Positions 27,019 to 46,129 of a stretch of 64,000 bases of DNA are shown piece after piece (the stretch's first letter is position 1; every line of letters begins with the position of its first letter). This DNA comes from Lepidurus packardi (lineage: Eukaryota > Arthropoda > Branchiopoda > Notostraca > Triopsidae): the NCBI GenBank assembly GCA_023053545.1, contig JAKZAN010000002.1:8118790-8182789 (forward strand), given 5' to 3'. Position numbers and translations under genes: made by a program. Below the pieces are notes generated by a model. The model had not been told where the DNA came from, ran no database searches, and worked only from the letters and a program-made list of their open reading frames with translations.

Positions 27019-28980
27019 CAGCACACTCATTTCACTGGAAAGTTTACATCGCGTTGACTTTAACCCAACTTTTTGTGCTCAAGATTCTACAGTTCAAGTT
27101 AAGAAAGTCACGCAATTCGAATACAATACGATAACCAATAATGCATGCAACTACAGATATACGCATGTTTTTTGTTTGTTTTTTTGCCCCGAGTACACAT
27201 GGGCCAAACAAGATGGGTACGAAAAGGTCATTGAACGGTACTCATTCGCTAATTAGTTCGCCAGCGTGCAGTGCCTTAAATGTAATGTTCATGGCATAAA
27301 AAGAAGACAGAACATAAAATGTCAAATGAGTTGTGCTCACTGAAAAGAAATGAAAAGAAAAGAAAAGAAGAAAAACTTGGCAACACAGCACATGCTCAGA
27401 GAATCAGCAACATTAATTCCTTGCTTTAGTTTGCTTGAGATTATTTGGGACCAAAAGAGTACTAGAACAGACCCACGTAAGCTTTACACCTTTATAGTCC
27501 TAAAAATGATAAGCCAGGAATGCTTTGAATTCTTTTCCTCTTGAGCCAAATTAGTGTATCAGTTTTCAGACGATAAGAATGGTCTACGACGATTTAACTG
27601 TGATAACAAATATGGGATAACAAATATGTGACAACATGACGGCTTTCTTTTTCGATGGAAATTACACAGAATCCTAATGTTGTACCCTTTATTATCATTT
27701 TTGAATGCGAAATATGCCATTTAAACGTACTTTTGTTCCGCTTTTGAATTTAAAGAATAAAAAGTAAAAAATAAACAGCTTACTGATTTTGTCTGATATC
27801 GTTAATCGAAATCTCAACCACACTCCTAGGAATAGAGTTAAGGATGAAGCACTCAAACGAAAGACCTACTTTTTGCCGTTGAGTCTGTATCGCGTGTTAG
27901 CTGTTCATTAGAGCGCAAAAAAAGCTCATACATCTGGAATTAAGAGACGAAGTGGTGCTTGAACAATTCCGGTTTGAATGAGCTTAGAGTTGTGTAAAAT
28001 GACTCAAAAATCGTATTTAGGCATTTGTTTCGCACAAAGGCCTCTTCTACAAGATGCTACTTAATGAGCTTGGATACGGTTTATTAACCAAGTAACTGTT
28101 TTTTAAAATTATAAAGGCCACACACCGAGCTAATAAATTTCACTTTGTTATGCATATACAAACATTTTGAATTTACTGGAAATATACATGCATACAAAGC
28201 CCAAATATTACCTTTCCTTTAATAGTCAACTGAGATGAAATACTATAAATGCATCATAATACCCCGCACATAACACAATAGTCCAGGCCACTGTAACTAA
28301 ACTCTTTTCATCTCAGCCAGGTGTTTTAATTCGAAATCCGCTTCTTCAACCACTTGTTTTACAATATGAGGTTATTTCAAGTTTTTGCTTCGCATAACAA
28401 TAAACACATAAACACAAAAAATACGTAGCTATTCTTTTCCAACCAAACACTTTACAGACCAGCAGCTGGGCGAGGCGAACATGGAGCTATTGATACCATC
28501 TGTAGAAGTGGACAGACCTCCGCAGGTTCTTCAATGCTTAGCGGTTCGGATGCCGTCAAAGAAAGCGGGCTGGCTTGAGGAAAACCCGCGACATGGGCGA
28601 ATGGCAACCCGCGAAGCCCCAACTTCAAGAATTTATCTATTCATTGTTGGCCTGCGAAAAGAAGCGGGTTTGTTTTTGGATTTTTTCCAGGAAATATTGT
28701 TTTACATAAATCAAGCACATAATTTTAGTAGAAATACTGTATAAATATCATACGGTATGGTACTTATACAGTCTTTCTATGAGTTACCGTATAAGGTATG
28801 GCAAACCTTATACGTTAGCCCACCGGTTGCTAAGCGATAGCTGGGTTTGTTGAACAAGGTTTGTTATTGTTTATTACCATGCCAACCTTTGTGTACTACT
28901 TCACCATGCTTCTGTTTCGTTTGTGAAGTTTAACACGTCTTTATTTTTTGTTGTATTCAAATTTTCCTAGGCAGTGAATC

Positions 28981-31900
28981 ATGCCTGGTCAATTTCAGTC
29001 CATAAAGAACAGTACAGAAGACTGGGAAAATTTAAGTAAGTTGTCATCCAAGTTTTTATTTTCCATCGAATGACACGTACGTGATTCTAAAGATATGCAG
29101 CAAATCAAAGCAGCTTCTGATGGAACAGCTGTCGCAGGCTATCTTCCTATTGTCCTGCAAGGATATTCTGATCTCGAGATTAATCAAGATTCCAAACTCG
29201 CAAAGCTATTTGTCATGGCACAAATATGTGTCAAGTACCTGCATGATTGTCTGCAACAAGTATGTCAGAATGAACAAGCTTTCGAACTAAAAAAGGCAAA
29301 CGAAAAGCGAGCTCCATCAAAATGTCTAGTCTACCAGGTAATAACATACCACGAGCATTATTGACAGCATCAGTAAGGTTGCAAATTCATTTGCTGTTTA
29401 ATTTCTACTGCTTTCTTAGTGCCTTTACTGCTCCAAAACATTCGTAAGCAGCCACTTTCTTCAAAACCATTTGCACAGAAGGCACTCGAATCTTACGCAG
29501 CTTCAGTCCAAAACCATTACCCTAGAATCATCACTAGATGGCTATCATATCCCATCGTCTGACCAAAAAATCGGACCCGTAGAAAGTCCGAAAGGATGTG
29601 AATTTATTCCTTCCGATCACTTATCAAGTTCAAAAATAACCGATAAGCCGGAATCTTTGGAACAGAGTAAATTGCTCACTCGCATAGAAGAATTGGAAGG
29701 ACGTTTGAAAGTGACGCAAACCCAGATATTGCAAGAGACGAAGCACAGACTGATAGTGGAACAGCTTCAAAAGGTCAGACAACGTTGTGTATTCCTTTCC
29801 TGATTGACTTAATATTATTGTGAATGTCTTTATCTCATTCAAACCACAGAGATAGCGGTATTAATTTAGAAAGCTAATCTTGTCCTTTGTTTACAGTCCC
29901 TGAATCTTCAAGGCGAGGCCTCCTTATATTCTTTGCTCTCCGAGTTGAGCCAAAGGTCACATGCTCCGACCCTAGACGATTCTAAGAAAGAACTACAACA
30001 GGTAAGAAATGGTAATTTTGCAGGTAATTTTGCTTTTCTCCGTCGGGCAGATTGTATCAAGGGACCATATAGGAAGTATTTATACATGCAAGGATGTAAA
30101 ATGTACTAGTAAATGAAAGTAATTTTTTCAATTCTGCTAAACCAAAGGATTTACACCGGTAGTTTCTAGCACGAACACCTCGTAACCAACGCCATTGTCG
30201 GCAACAATCCCTTGAGGAACATCGGGGTCTTGTACACGCTTTAGCTTGCTTTCGTCAATTGTAGGGAAAAAAGTATCAGCCGCATACCTAGCTTTAATTT
30301 TTGTTATGTACAAGCGGTAAAAATGGGGCGATTGCAAAGCCATGGTGTAAATGGGAATGCCTCCATGAATCCATACTCGGCCTGCGCGTTCTTGAAGAGG
30401 CGAGGTTTTCAACATGGATACGACTTGATTAATATCTTTGCAAACGAACACATCTTCTATGTTTGCCACTTCGGCCTGCCGCATCGTACGGCTAACCACA
30501 AAGCAGATACAGTTTGGCCAAGTGGTTAAGTTGTAGTTTTTCAAGCTGTGCCATGTGCGAGCACCGAATACTGCGACGGTTTTACGATTGGGATCGGTAG
30601 GCTGGGTAGTTGTCATCCGCATGAAATACTCATTTTCTGTCGGTAATTTCCATGGCACATGCCCATCCAAACCAATTCCCTTGTTCGCATCGACGGCGAC
30701 GATCAATTCAAGTTTTGGGTCGGGAACCATATTTTAATAATATTACTAAATAAATGTATTGCTTCACTTTTATTGAACCTTGCTTTTATTTAAGTTTCTT
30801 TTACCTGGTTTATCAAGTTGTTAAAGGACAAAAAGCAAGGGATTAGTCGTCTTTGTATGTAGGGCACACGTAACAAGTGTACGTAATTTAGTATAATCAC
30901 TTAAGGTGTATAACACCAGGAAATGGATGTTGACTGAGAGCGATTTTCTTAAAAATAGATCAGTAAAAGGACTTATTGTTTCCTTGTTGATTACAGGATG
31001 ATGCTGAACTAGTCAAGCAACAAGAGAGCGCAAATGCAAGTGATCAGGACGAGACAATAGCGCGCGGTATTGTCAAGCCGGAAAGAACTGAGGTGGGAAA
31101 GAAACAATCCAAACCTGTTCTTGCCCAATCCAAGAAACAGTTTGAAGCTGGTTTTCAAGACGATGGATTTCATAGCTTGACAAGAGATAAGCGGTATCCA
31201 CTGGAGCGAAAGCTGAGCACGGGGGTTCGTTGTATAAGCCTTAATAAGGAAGGAGACGAAGCCGCACGCCCGAGAATTAAGAAAAGGAGCATATTGTTCA
31301 CCTCTGGGACGGCTAATACCTCGGGAAAAATTCACACGATGAACTGCTTGCGACCTACTTGGAATGAAGAATTAGAGAAACGATTGCAGATCATGAATAT
31401 TGCCACGTCCTCTAAGCGCATTCCTCTTTTGGAAGTCCCTGATGTACTTTCTAACCTCAAGTCGGCAAGAATAAAAGCTTGGAAGGTAAGCATTTGAAGA
31501 GAGTTGAATTGCTGTTGCCGTTTTGTTAAAAAGAAGGATTTTTATTAAGAAACGTCTTCATCTTTGGCGCATTCGAGACGATATTCAGGAGAAAGTGCGT
31601 GCCAAAGCCTTGGCTGTCCTGGCGCAATCGTCTACCATTATACGGAAGCCAGAAAGGGATATTTCACATTCCGTGTCTTCTTCAGAAGGCCTTACTGACG
31701 AAAGGTATGCATTTGCTTAGACTAGTAGCAGCGAAAATGATAACCTGCGTTGCATAGGAAGCGAATCCAGTCGCATAGCACTAGTCCTGGATTCCCAAGT
31801 AGGAGTACATCCGAAATTGGCGATAGAAAACTTTTCAAACGGTCGGGCACTGTAATAAATTGTGTTAGTAAGGACCATTGGTACGTAACGTCAGTCCCAT

Positions 31901-32004
31901 TCCAATTTATTTTTTTTACTTACACTTGGTCTGGTTTTAGGGGTGCCGAAGCAGAGTATGAAGTACTTAGAAAGAGTCCCATGGCAAGGGATGGGGAGTC
32001 ATAG
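28981..32004 (+). CDS. DZIP1: DZIP1/Iguana-like protein, copy 2
   Basis: Same 529-aa model as at 3436-6459, offset exactly 25545: exons 28981..29035, 29093..29337, 29420..29773, 29897..30001, 30997..31485, 31550..31704, 31758..31880 and 31941..32004. I saw no base difference between the two copies over this gene. Domain order, C2H2 finger and the nested antisense DHFR are the same. Probably the same locus counted twice. Confidence 0.85.
30137..30730 (-). CDS. DHFR: Dihydrofolate reductase, copy 2
   Basis: Identical 197-aa reading frame to 4592-5185, again within intron 4 of the DZIP1-like gene on the opposite strand. Probably an assembly duplicate and not a second DHFR gene. Confidence 0.92.
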   Translation of the reverse strand: MVPDPKLELIVAVDANKGIGLDGHVPWKLPTENEYFMRMTTTQPTDPNRKTVAVFGARTWHSLKNYNLTTWPNCICFVVSRTMRQAEVANIEDVFVCKDINQVVSMLKTSPLQERAGRVWIHGGIPIYTMALQSPHFYRLYITKIKARYAADTFFPTIDESKLKRVQDPDVPQGIVADNGVGYEVFVLETTGVNPLV

Positions 32005-32567
32005 TCTACAAGGTCTAAATCACAGTATGAACCTATAGACTCTAATCTAAGCGTTCTACAGTGCTGATTTCCTAGAAGTGTTTTTTTTTTATAACAAAAT
32101 TATTATAATAAGGAACGTGAACTAATACATTGTCTGAGGAATTTAAATTTTGTTAAAAAGAAAAAAGATTCTTTATTATAACCTGCTGGAGTAACAAGGC
32201 TATTCAAACAAGTATCTAGAAGAAGTTGAAAGAAGTTTTCATTTCATACGCTTTATTATTGGTTTAATTAGAATAATATATACACGAAGGAATGCAAAAG
32301 AGAGGCACACAAGCATGACGAAGGTGCAAACCGAGAGTGTGATGCGTATCAATAATATAGTCTAACCTTATGAGGTCGTCAGAACTGCAATCCTTTGCCC
32401 ATAAAGCTGGTCATCAAATACAGACTATTTTCTACTAGTTTAACCCGTAATTGCTAAATAAACCATCACCAATAGATCACTATTTCTAAATAGCAGCTAA
32501 ATTAGAAGCCTATTGTTTTTGCAAAAACACAGACTTTAATTTATCACGATCAACAACATTTAAAGAC

Positions 32568-33206
32568 TTATTTATTGTCCATAAGTCCTCCTTTCTCTTT
32601 CCATTCCAAGAAGCTCCCGGTATAAACCCTAAAGGGTGGTTTGAATTATAATTATTTTTAATTCACAATAATACTTAATGTTGCTGTATCCTAAAGCTTC
32701 TAGTGCATTGGCAGCGGCAGAAGCCCTCTTTCCACTTCTGCAGCCAACAACCAAATTTGCACTAAAATCTGGCTTAGGAAATCCGTACTTCACTTCGAAG
32801 TCGGCTGGGGGTAGTGCTAGTCCTTCCTGGATTTCTGGCACTGCGATAATAAAGAATGCAGTTATTTAAACACCAAATTATACTGCGGTACGTATTTTAT
32901 ATATGAATAGCATTGTATCAAAAGCTAAGTAAACGTTGAAAATCCTCTATAGCTTAGCACTCTTTGCCACACGGTTTGCAATCTAATACAATAGAAAATT
33001 AGTCCTTACAGGGTAAGTTAACACTTCCAGCGATTTTTCCATCGTCAGTGAGCTCCACCCGGTTACGCACATCGACATAAATGATTGCATTTGCAGCTAA
33101 TGCTTTATTAACTTCATCAAAGCTAGTTTCTGTCAATAAATCACAAAAGTTTACAATTTTTCGTTTATAAATATATATTTGTAGTAGGATACGTACCAGA
33201 AGGCAT
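32568..33206 (-). CDS. Single-domain rhodanese, copy 2
   Basis: Exons 33197..33206, 33010..33129, 32675..32840 and 32568..32628 in reading order, 118 aa, the same as 7023-7661, with active-site Cys77 in VVGCRSGKRA. Confidence 0.85.
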
Positions 33207-35047
33207 TTTTTTGTCTGCTCTAGACCTTTCCGGACTGTACACTGCGGAGATTAAGCTAAGCGCTATACTTTTAAACTTTGTATCCGAAGTGCAACCCGCA
33301 ATTTAGATGTTGAGGACGGAACGGATTAGCGCCGATCCGCTGACAGTCCGCAGTTACAGGGGATGTTTTAGCATACTGATTAAAATATTGACGCCTCCTC
33401 AACTGGCTATTGTCCGCATTTCCCTTACTTCTACTAAAAAGCGGCTTCATCGCTACAGCTCTGACAAAACCGCAGTGTATAGGAGTTACATGTGTAAATA
33501 ATCCATATTTTAAGTTTCTTATGTAAAGAATATGTAAGCAGTTTACCTATGGAAACAGTAAATTCTTTTTTAAATGGAAACAGCATACGGGACAAAATGT
33601 CTGGCATAGGTTCAATTCAAAAGAATCGTATGATGTCTCCGAGGACGGTCTTTTATTGTTCTTTTCGGTCCGATCTAGATTATCTTCACATAAGGCTGCC
33701 TGACTATGTAACCCAGCTTTTGCTGCGACCTTGCATTAACAAGAATACTCCTTACGACGTTGGAGCAAACGTTGACCTGCTTGAGTGAATGTGGTTAGAA
33801 AAAACGTAATGCAGCGAAGTTTGAGTTAGATTTTTTATACACAAACTGTTGGTTTTTTTCACGTTTGATTCCTTCTTCAGAACGCCATCTAGTATCCAGA
33901 CGATGTTGAAAGGCCTGTCTTTCGGTTTGTTGTATGCGTATTGAAATTTTAGTACGTAGTGAATAACTTCAGTCCCTGGATCCGGTCCGGCAATTTTTTT
34001 AACTAAAATCGATCACTTTTTTCAGAGAAAGCCCTTGTAACATAAGAAGAAGTTATTAGTATTGAGACGAAATTCCTTCAACATTTTACTTAGTTTCCGC
34101 TGTGTTTCGTTGAACTTAGCTTGTGCTATGATACACATGAATGTGAGTGTAATATTGCATGTATGGAGGACGACTGATGTTTGAAATAGGTAGAGAATCT
34201 AATTCCCAAGTGCCAGTGACAAGCAGTGCTCCCCCTTGGCTGTGTGACGAATTTTACTAACAAAAGTAGCCCACAATATGAAATCCCCTCAAATCATATT
34301 CGTTATAACGTAAAGCAGGAACGGATCCGTGTGTACAGTAATTAACTTATTGATCACTACACAGACTTTGCAAATTGACCAATCACATTGCTTTTCCGTT
34401 GTTTAAACTAATCCTGTTACTTGAAGCCTACTTCTACGCGTCGGGTTCTCAATACGACATCCATTCTAAATTCCCCAGTCAATTAAAGGAGCAGGCCATT
34501 CAATTAAATAATCGCTCATTTAATTGACTAGAAAGTTTAGAAGGAATTCCCCCGTAGTAGTAGTAAGCTCTAAATGACAGGATTGGTCTAAACAACGTAA
34601 AAGCAATAGTAACCGTGGAAAACATAATTTTAGCTAGTGATTCAGACATTGACCTCGCCTTTTTTGCATCCAACCTTATCAATGTTAAATATATTTCTCT
34701 CAATGCTGTACAAGCAGCTTAAAGGAGTACATTAAATATTGGCACACAACTTTCGTGGTTACGAACATGAACAAGATTTCTTACAATGCGTTTCTCGTAA
34801 GAAAGGCTCACATTTTACGATAAAACATTCAACAGCTGTAAACCTAATACTCATGGAATTATACATAGAAATGTCAGGAGCAGTGCTTAAAGTTCCAGTT
34901 TAATTCCTTTAAAAAGCATAAGCAATATTCAACCATACTCCTTCCTTGAATACATAGTTTGCTTTCAGAAAACAGGATGTATCACACTTTTTTTTCTCAA
35001 CCCATATTTTTGCTTCATTTATTTGCTGAAGATACCATCGCGAAAAT

Positions 35048-38000
35048 TTATATTTCAAGTCTTAAATGAATATAAAGGTGAAAAAATACAAAGCTGAAAC
35101 AGTAAAGCACAAGGGAATGTTTTGGACTGAAAGCAGAACTGTTGGTCCGAATTGGATAGATTATTTCTGCCTGTACTAATGCAGTAAGGCTCATGTCTGC
35201 TGTTAACCACGGGCTTCTGTTATTCACGCTATTAAAGAACCTTTCACTTTCTGCCACGCACGCCATAATCTGCATTTTCGTGGCGTTCAAGGCTCGGTGT
35301 TCAAATAAAGCAATGAGTTCTCCTTTCGGCGTCGTGTATACCATCACTTGACAGAATACAATTTGAACATGCCTTTGCAAGCTGTCTCTTATGCTGTCCA
35401 ACGAAAATGATTTATGGTCATCAATTATTTGTGCTAGGGTATCCAACTGTTGCTGACTGTATCGAAGACGAATCCCAGCTCCGCAATAAGCGCACTGAGT
35501 TTCGTACCATATAAGATGAGGACAGTTCCGAACATTTGGGCACTCATAATAAGGGTTTCCACAATAACCCGCATAATCTATAGGAATGCCTATCTCAGAC
35601 GCCACGCAGCGGGAATATATCTCTCCGTCCATTCCACAAACAACATCGTCTTGCTTACAAGTAATGCTTCCTGAGAAAATGAAACGGATTAGCGACTTGC
35701 CCATTTCCGTTAAAGAAGCAAGGATATTTTACGCTCAATTTTGTTAACGAAAATTTAACAAAGTATATAGTAAAGATCTTCCCCGGATACATATTTTTTT
35801 CGTTACTTTAGAAAAGGAAATTTTAACTTGTCGCAGTTACTGAAAAAACATCTCCTGGTAAGTACTGCAGTACTAGCCAGGAGATGTTCATGGATATTCA
35901 TGGATAACTAAAGAAAATCCTTGACACCGTATCATTTGGGATTTTGTTCGCTTTTCCGGACTAGCATTTACAAAAGATAGCGGAACACCCATTTGTAGAT
36001 ATAGCTCGCCTCAGATCAACTCAACACAAATTCTTTCGCACAAACTAATAGGCCTGAGATTGAAGAATTAACTTACTACAATAAGCTGGGCAGCGTGTGT
36101 GCTTAAACGGCTTGTTAAGACATTGCTGACTATAGCATAACGTTAAGTCTCCGTTAGTTCTGCTTTGATTCCAACAGGATCCTTGGGTAAATTCGTTATC
36201 TAATAGCCCGTAGCATCTATGACATACAATTTAATTGAGTAATACTGCTACCAAATTGACAAAACTTAAATATTACCTAGCTAAGCACGCATTTTGAAAA
36301 TATTTTCCTTGGATCGTACACACGGGGGATCTATTTGAAGGGCAGTTACAAGGTAACATTCTTAGTTCTTCGAGATCCGTATGTTGTTGGCACATTTTTT
36401 TGGCAAAGATGAGCTCTCCAGCGAAACAGATTGCTTCGTTGCAATCTGTCCGGATAGTTTTCCCATGGTCTAATTTTTTTCGTTATTAATCCGTTTTAGT
36501 ACTTCCGGAAATAAAAATCAAGTAACCTAATTTGCCATTCGCAAGCCAGCACGACAAATGTGTATTCACGCAAGGGGCGTTTCTGCACTTGCTAATTACA
36601 CCAGATCCATCACAAAAGCAAGCTGAGCAAGTTTTTTCAGGTAACGACACTGTTGGCAGCCTCAACCAAGTATTCTCTGGCATAACTACTGAAGACAGGT
36701 CCCCAAGCTTACAACCTATATGTATAATTGAAAAACATTCTATAATGCTGTAGCGGATGTGGAATTAATTACCTTGGATGCACGTGTGAGCATTTTGACG
36801 GACGACGCACACTTGAGAATTGTTACAAGAGTTACCAAAACAAGGCGCGATCACTTCGGCGTTTTCTGTCGCTGCACTGGGCTTTACAAATTGCGTCAAT
36901 TCGAAGCAAGTGTTCTGCGAACGATAGCTGGGGGTGAAAACATCACAAAGTGTTTGTGCAGATGGGTGCGAAGTTGTTAAACAACTTCCCAGCAAGTGAA
37001 GGCAATCTTCTCTATTAACATGAATTATTAGAGCATTTGTTGAAGCTCAATAAAAGGAGCTTACTTGCAAACACTATTAGAGGGCACTGAATAGTGGCAC
37101 GGTTTCAGTTGCAGGAGACAAGCTAAAGCCTTCCAATGCTCTAGCAAGCATTCTTGCACTGGCTTGATATTCAGCGTAAGAGTACTGTTTGTTAATTCCG
37201 ACCATTCGCTCCCTAGCGGCATGCTATTTCTTCCGATGTGAATTTTCCCTTCTCGTATCCATAGCTCGTATTCTTGTCGGGCTGCAAGGTCTGAGGCTGC
37301 GTTGCAAGAACGATAGTGTAAATTTGGGCGATTATTGAAGTTCGAACAGAAACTTAATCCTTCACAGCCTGCCCGACAAGGTGATTCTACTAGAAAAACA
37401 AATACGAACGGTATTACTTATTAAAACTATTAAAAATTAATAACTCACCATCTTCGACACATTGAGCCAAGGCTCGCTCATTTGGTGCACTCAAACACTG
37501 AGATTCGAATTCTGCACAAGAGCGCTCCCAATCTCGCCAGTACGTCTTCTTACAGATACTTTTACACAAGAAGCTGTTCGCTTTCTCGCAGCATTGCAAT
37601 TTAGCCATATCTAAGCCCATGCGCTCCAGTTTTGGTGAAGGCGTAGTCGAAAGTGGTTTGGTTGTCATAGGATGCCATATACTGCGACCTGCAATATGGA
37701 ATACACGATTTTACTAAAGTAATAATTTTCGAACAAAGAATTTCGTACTTCTACCACTGTTGGATATCACAGGAGTAACTTGTTCTGGATACCTCCCAAT
37801 TAAGCCTTTCCGAGTCTTCGTGCGGGGTTCTAGGGGCTTATCTTCAACTTCGCTAGCTTTTAGGAAACATTGCCACATCAAATCCTTAATTTTCAAAGCA
37901 CAAGATTTAAAAAATAATAGTTCTATCATTTTTAGTAATAGAACATAAGCCTTACATGAACAGTTGCGGGTCCACAAGCTTCACTTAACTTGTCAATTTT

Positions 38001-40255
38001 GTCTTGCTCAGTCAAGTTGCGGTTCCGCAACAACCGATGACATTCTTCGGCACATCTCGCATTCATATTGCAACAGTGTGAGTCTATTTAAGTTTTACCA
38101 TGTGTATTAGTTCGTAACATTTGAAAAAAGAAAGGCAGAATTACTTTGGTAAGCATTTACTGCTCGGTCCACTCGTAACATGCTCACCAGACAAGTCATT
38201 ACTCTTGGTGAACGTGCACTGCACACGGCAGTCAAATTCTCGCGTAGTTGAGTTGATGGTGTACTCTGGGATTGGATAACTGCGAGACACGTTTCTAAGC
38301 AGTTGGGGGTTTTTGCATTGCTACAGCAATCCTCTCCTTCCTAATGAAAGTATAACTTTTACCAGCTACTTTACCACCTTACAAATAACCAAATGTGGTC
38401 TACCACCACTCGGAAAACGTAGGTGGCGTCAGGATCGCCTGTATCCTCGGACAATCAAGAATGTATCAAGGAAAGGGCTCCAACTTTTGATAGATTTATT
38501 ACAGATCCAAAAAGTTATCAACGTAAAAAAAATGGAGAAAAGTCAGTCTTCAAAACTTCGGCTATCAGAAGTCCTGTGATAAACTGCTTGGCCCCTATAA
38601 TAGTAAAGGGAAAGGAAGTTCTACAGCTTACCCCTGGGATGCACCTCAATTAATCTAAGATTGGGCTTGTCCTATTTGCTTTGAGACTTTTTACCTTTAC
38701 TTCAATCCATCTTTTGCGTAATTGAGTTACAATCTCTAGGAAGCAATCTCAACGATGCGCTAACCAACCCCCCCCCCCCCCCCCTCCAAGTAATGTTTAG
38801 AATTTTTTTAAAACAAATTAGCAACTCTCTCTCAACTGTCTAATTGCTTTCGATTCAAATTTGAGAAAATATAATCTTTAAGAATAAGATGCCAATTGAA
38901 ATGCCAGTTAAATGAGAGCTTATTGTCTTAATAAATTAAATGGTAAAAGATGCAATACATGGCTAGATTTCAAATTTACCACGTAACGTGTAGATGATTC
39001 CAAGGAAAGTTAGTTTAATGCCTAAAATTGAAGTTGCACCAAAAACATTAAAGAAACGTACCTCTACTTTATTAACGCAGAAATAAAGCGTAATTTCGTC
39101 CGACCTTCGGCAACCCGACAATAAGTCCTTTTTCGTTTTGGCCACCAAACATTTTTCTTGACATTGCAAGCTTTCGGCTTTCTCACAGCATAGCCTTCCA
39201 GTCCAACTCGCCGATTTCGCCATATTCACGACTGTTGAATTAACGCAATGCCAAAACGGAGTCTATGAAACCAGGAAGCGAAAAGATGAATTATAAACAG
39301 AGTAAAAAAAAATTATAAAAATAAACTCGACAAGTGAGATGTATCTGTGCTTCAAGGAAATAAAGCTAGTGACGACTAACAGTAACCAGACCTGACAAGG
39401 ATGATTTTGACACCCTTTAGTAGACACTTCCAAGCAGCCCTGTCGTAAACCATCCACACCCTCCCTTCGCGCTCTGCTCCCTATTTCAGTAAAAACCTAG
39501 TTCGGTATACGCTCTGACTTTTCTCCGCTTTTATAAAATACACTGAGTCCAGAAATGTTTAACTAGCAGCACCTTTCTTGTTTGTTTTTTTGTTTTTTTA
39601 ATATTCTTTCCCGAAAGACAATGCACAATTACCAGTGTAGATGGACAGAAGGATCCAAGCTCCCGGACCGCCACAAGAGCTTCCGTTTCGGCATTTTCGG
39701 AAACAGACTCTTGAGCCCAAGATAGTAGCGAAACCTGTCGATAATCAGTTTTGTTACAAAATGTACAAATCTCACTAGCAGAAACGGCTGATTAGTGGCA
39801 ATCAACATGAGTTAACAAGAGCTCCCTGCCGTTGAACCAAATCCCTCATCACACTTGGCTCTTGAAAGACATGCCAAAGAGTCTGGCCGGTTCTCAGGGG
39901 GCTCAAAGGTTAGTTCTGTTCTCAACCATCGTAATTTGACACTCGGATACGCATACTATCCCCACTCCACATTTCCAAGACGAAGTTAATTAAAACGATA
40001 CTTGATCCCATGCCATAAACGTGCAGCTTTTTAACTGCTTAAAAATTTTTAACTTACTTGCTCGCAACGACTTCGGCAAGTCCCGTTGCTGAATTGGCAA
40101 CACGAAAAACCTACGCCATTATACGTTATTAATTTTGGCTTAGAACATAGAAGGTTAAAACTAGAGCTTTTTATACTTCGTACGGAAACGATGAGTGATA
40201 AAAGGATCCAAATTACAGCACTGCTGTTAACGTTCACGATCATGTTCCTAGTCAT
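35048..40255 (-). CDS. RECK: RECK, copy 2
   Basis: Exons in reading order: 40058..40255, 39633..39734, 39397..39460, 39062..39231, 38145..38340, 37956..38083, 37749..37884, 37449..37688, 37065..37389, 36773..37011, 36527..36715, 36277..36469, 36077..36216 and 35048..35670. The 980-aa product matches copy 1. The only difference noticed inside the gene span is the intronic poly-C tract, so both copies remain open. Confidence 0.9.
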
Positions 40256-40710
40256 ATTGGCAAGAGTCCAAGGCAATGGAGTAGCACTATGATCATTTTT
40301 TCGTTGGGTTTAATTATAAACCGCCTTAATGGCAAGAAGGTACAATCAACAAAATTATTCACTGCTCGCGGAATGTTTCAGTCATGAATGGATTGTCAAT
40401 CAGCCTCTGGTGCATTGAGTATTACAGGATACTGAAAAAAAGAGGGGGGATGGTGGGGAGATAACATGGGTAAAACACTGAAGCCAGAAGCAAATATAAC
40501 GTTATCCACTTGCACTAATGGGAGCACAGACAAAATACCTTGGTCTTGTAGTGTTGCAACCAAAGTGAATACTAAAACTGTTAACGAGATTGTTGGTCTG
40601 GGTAGTTTGAAACCCGCTTCTTTCCCTCCCTCCATCTGTCCCTCCATCCATTTATGCCTGGTCTCTCTTTCTCTTACCATATCCCCCACTTCCCCCTATT
40701 TTTTTTTATA

Positions 40711-46129
<5,419 letters not shown>
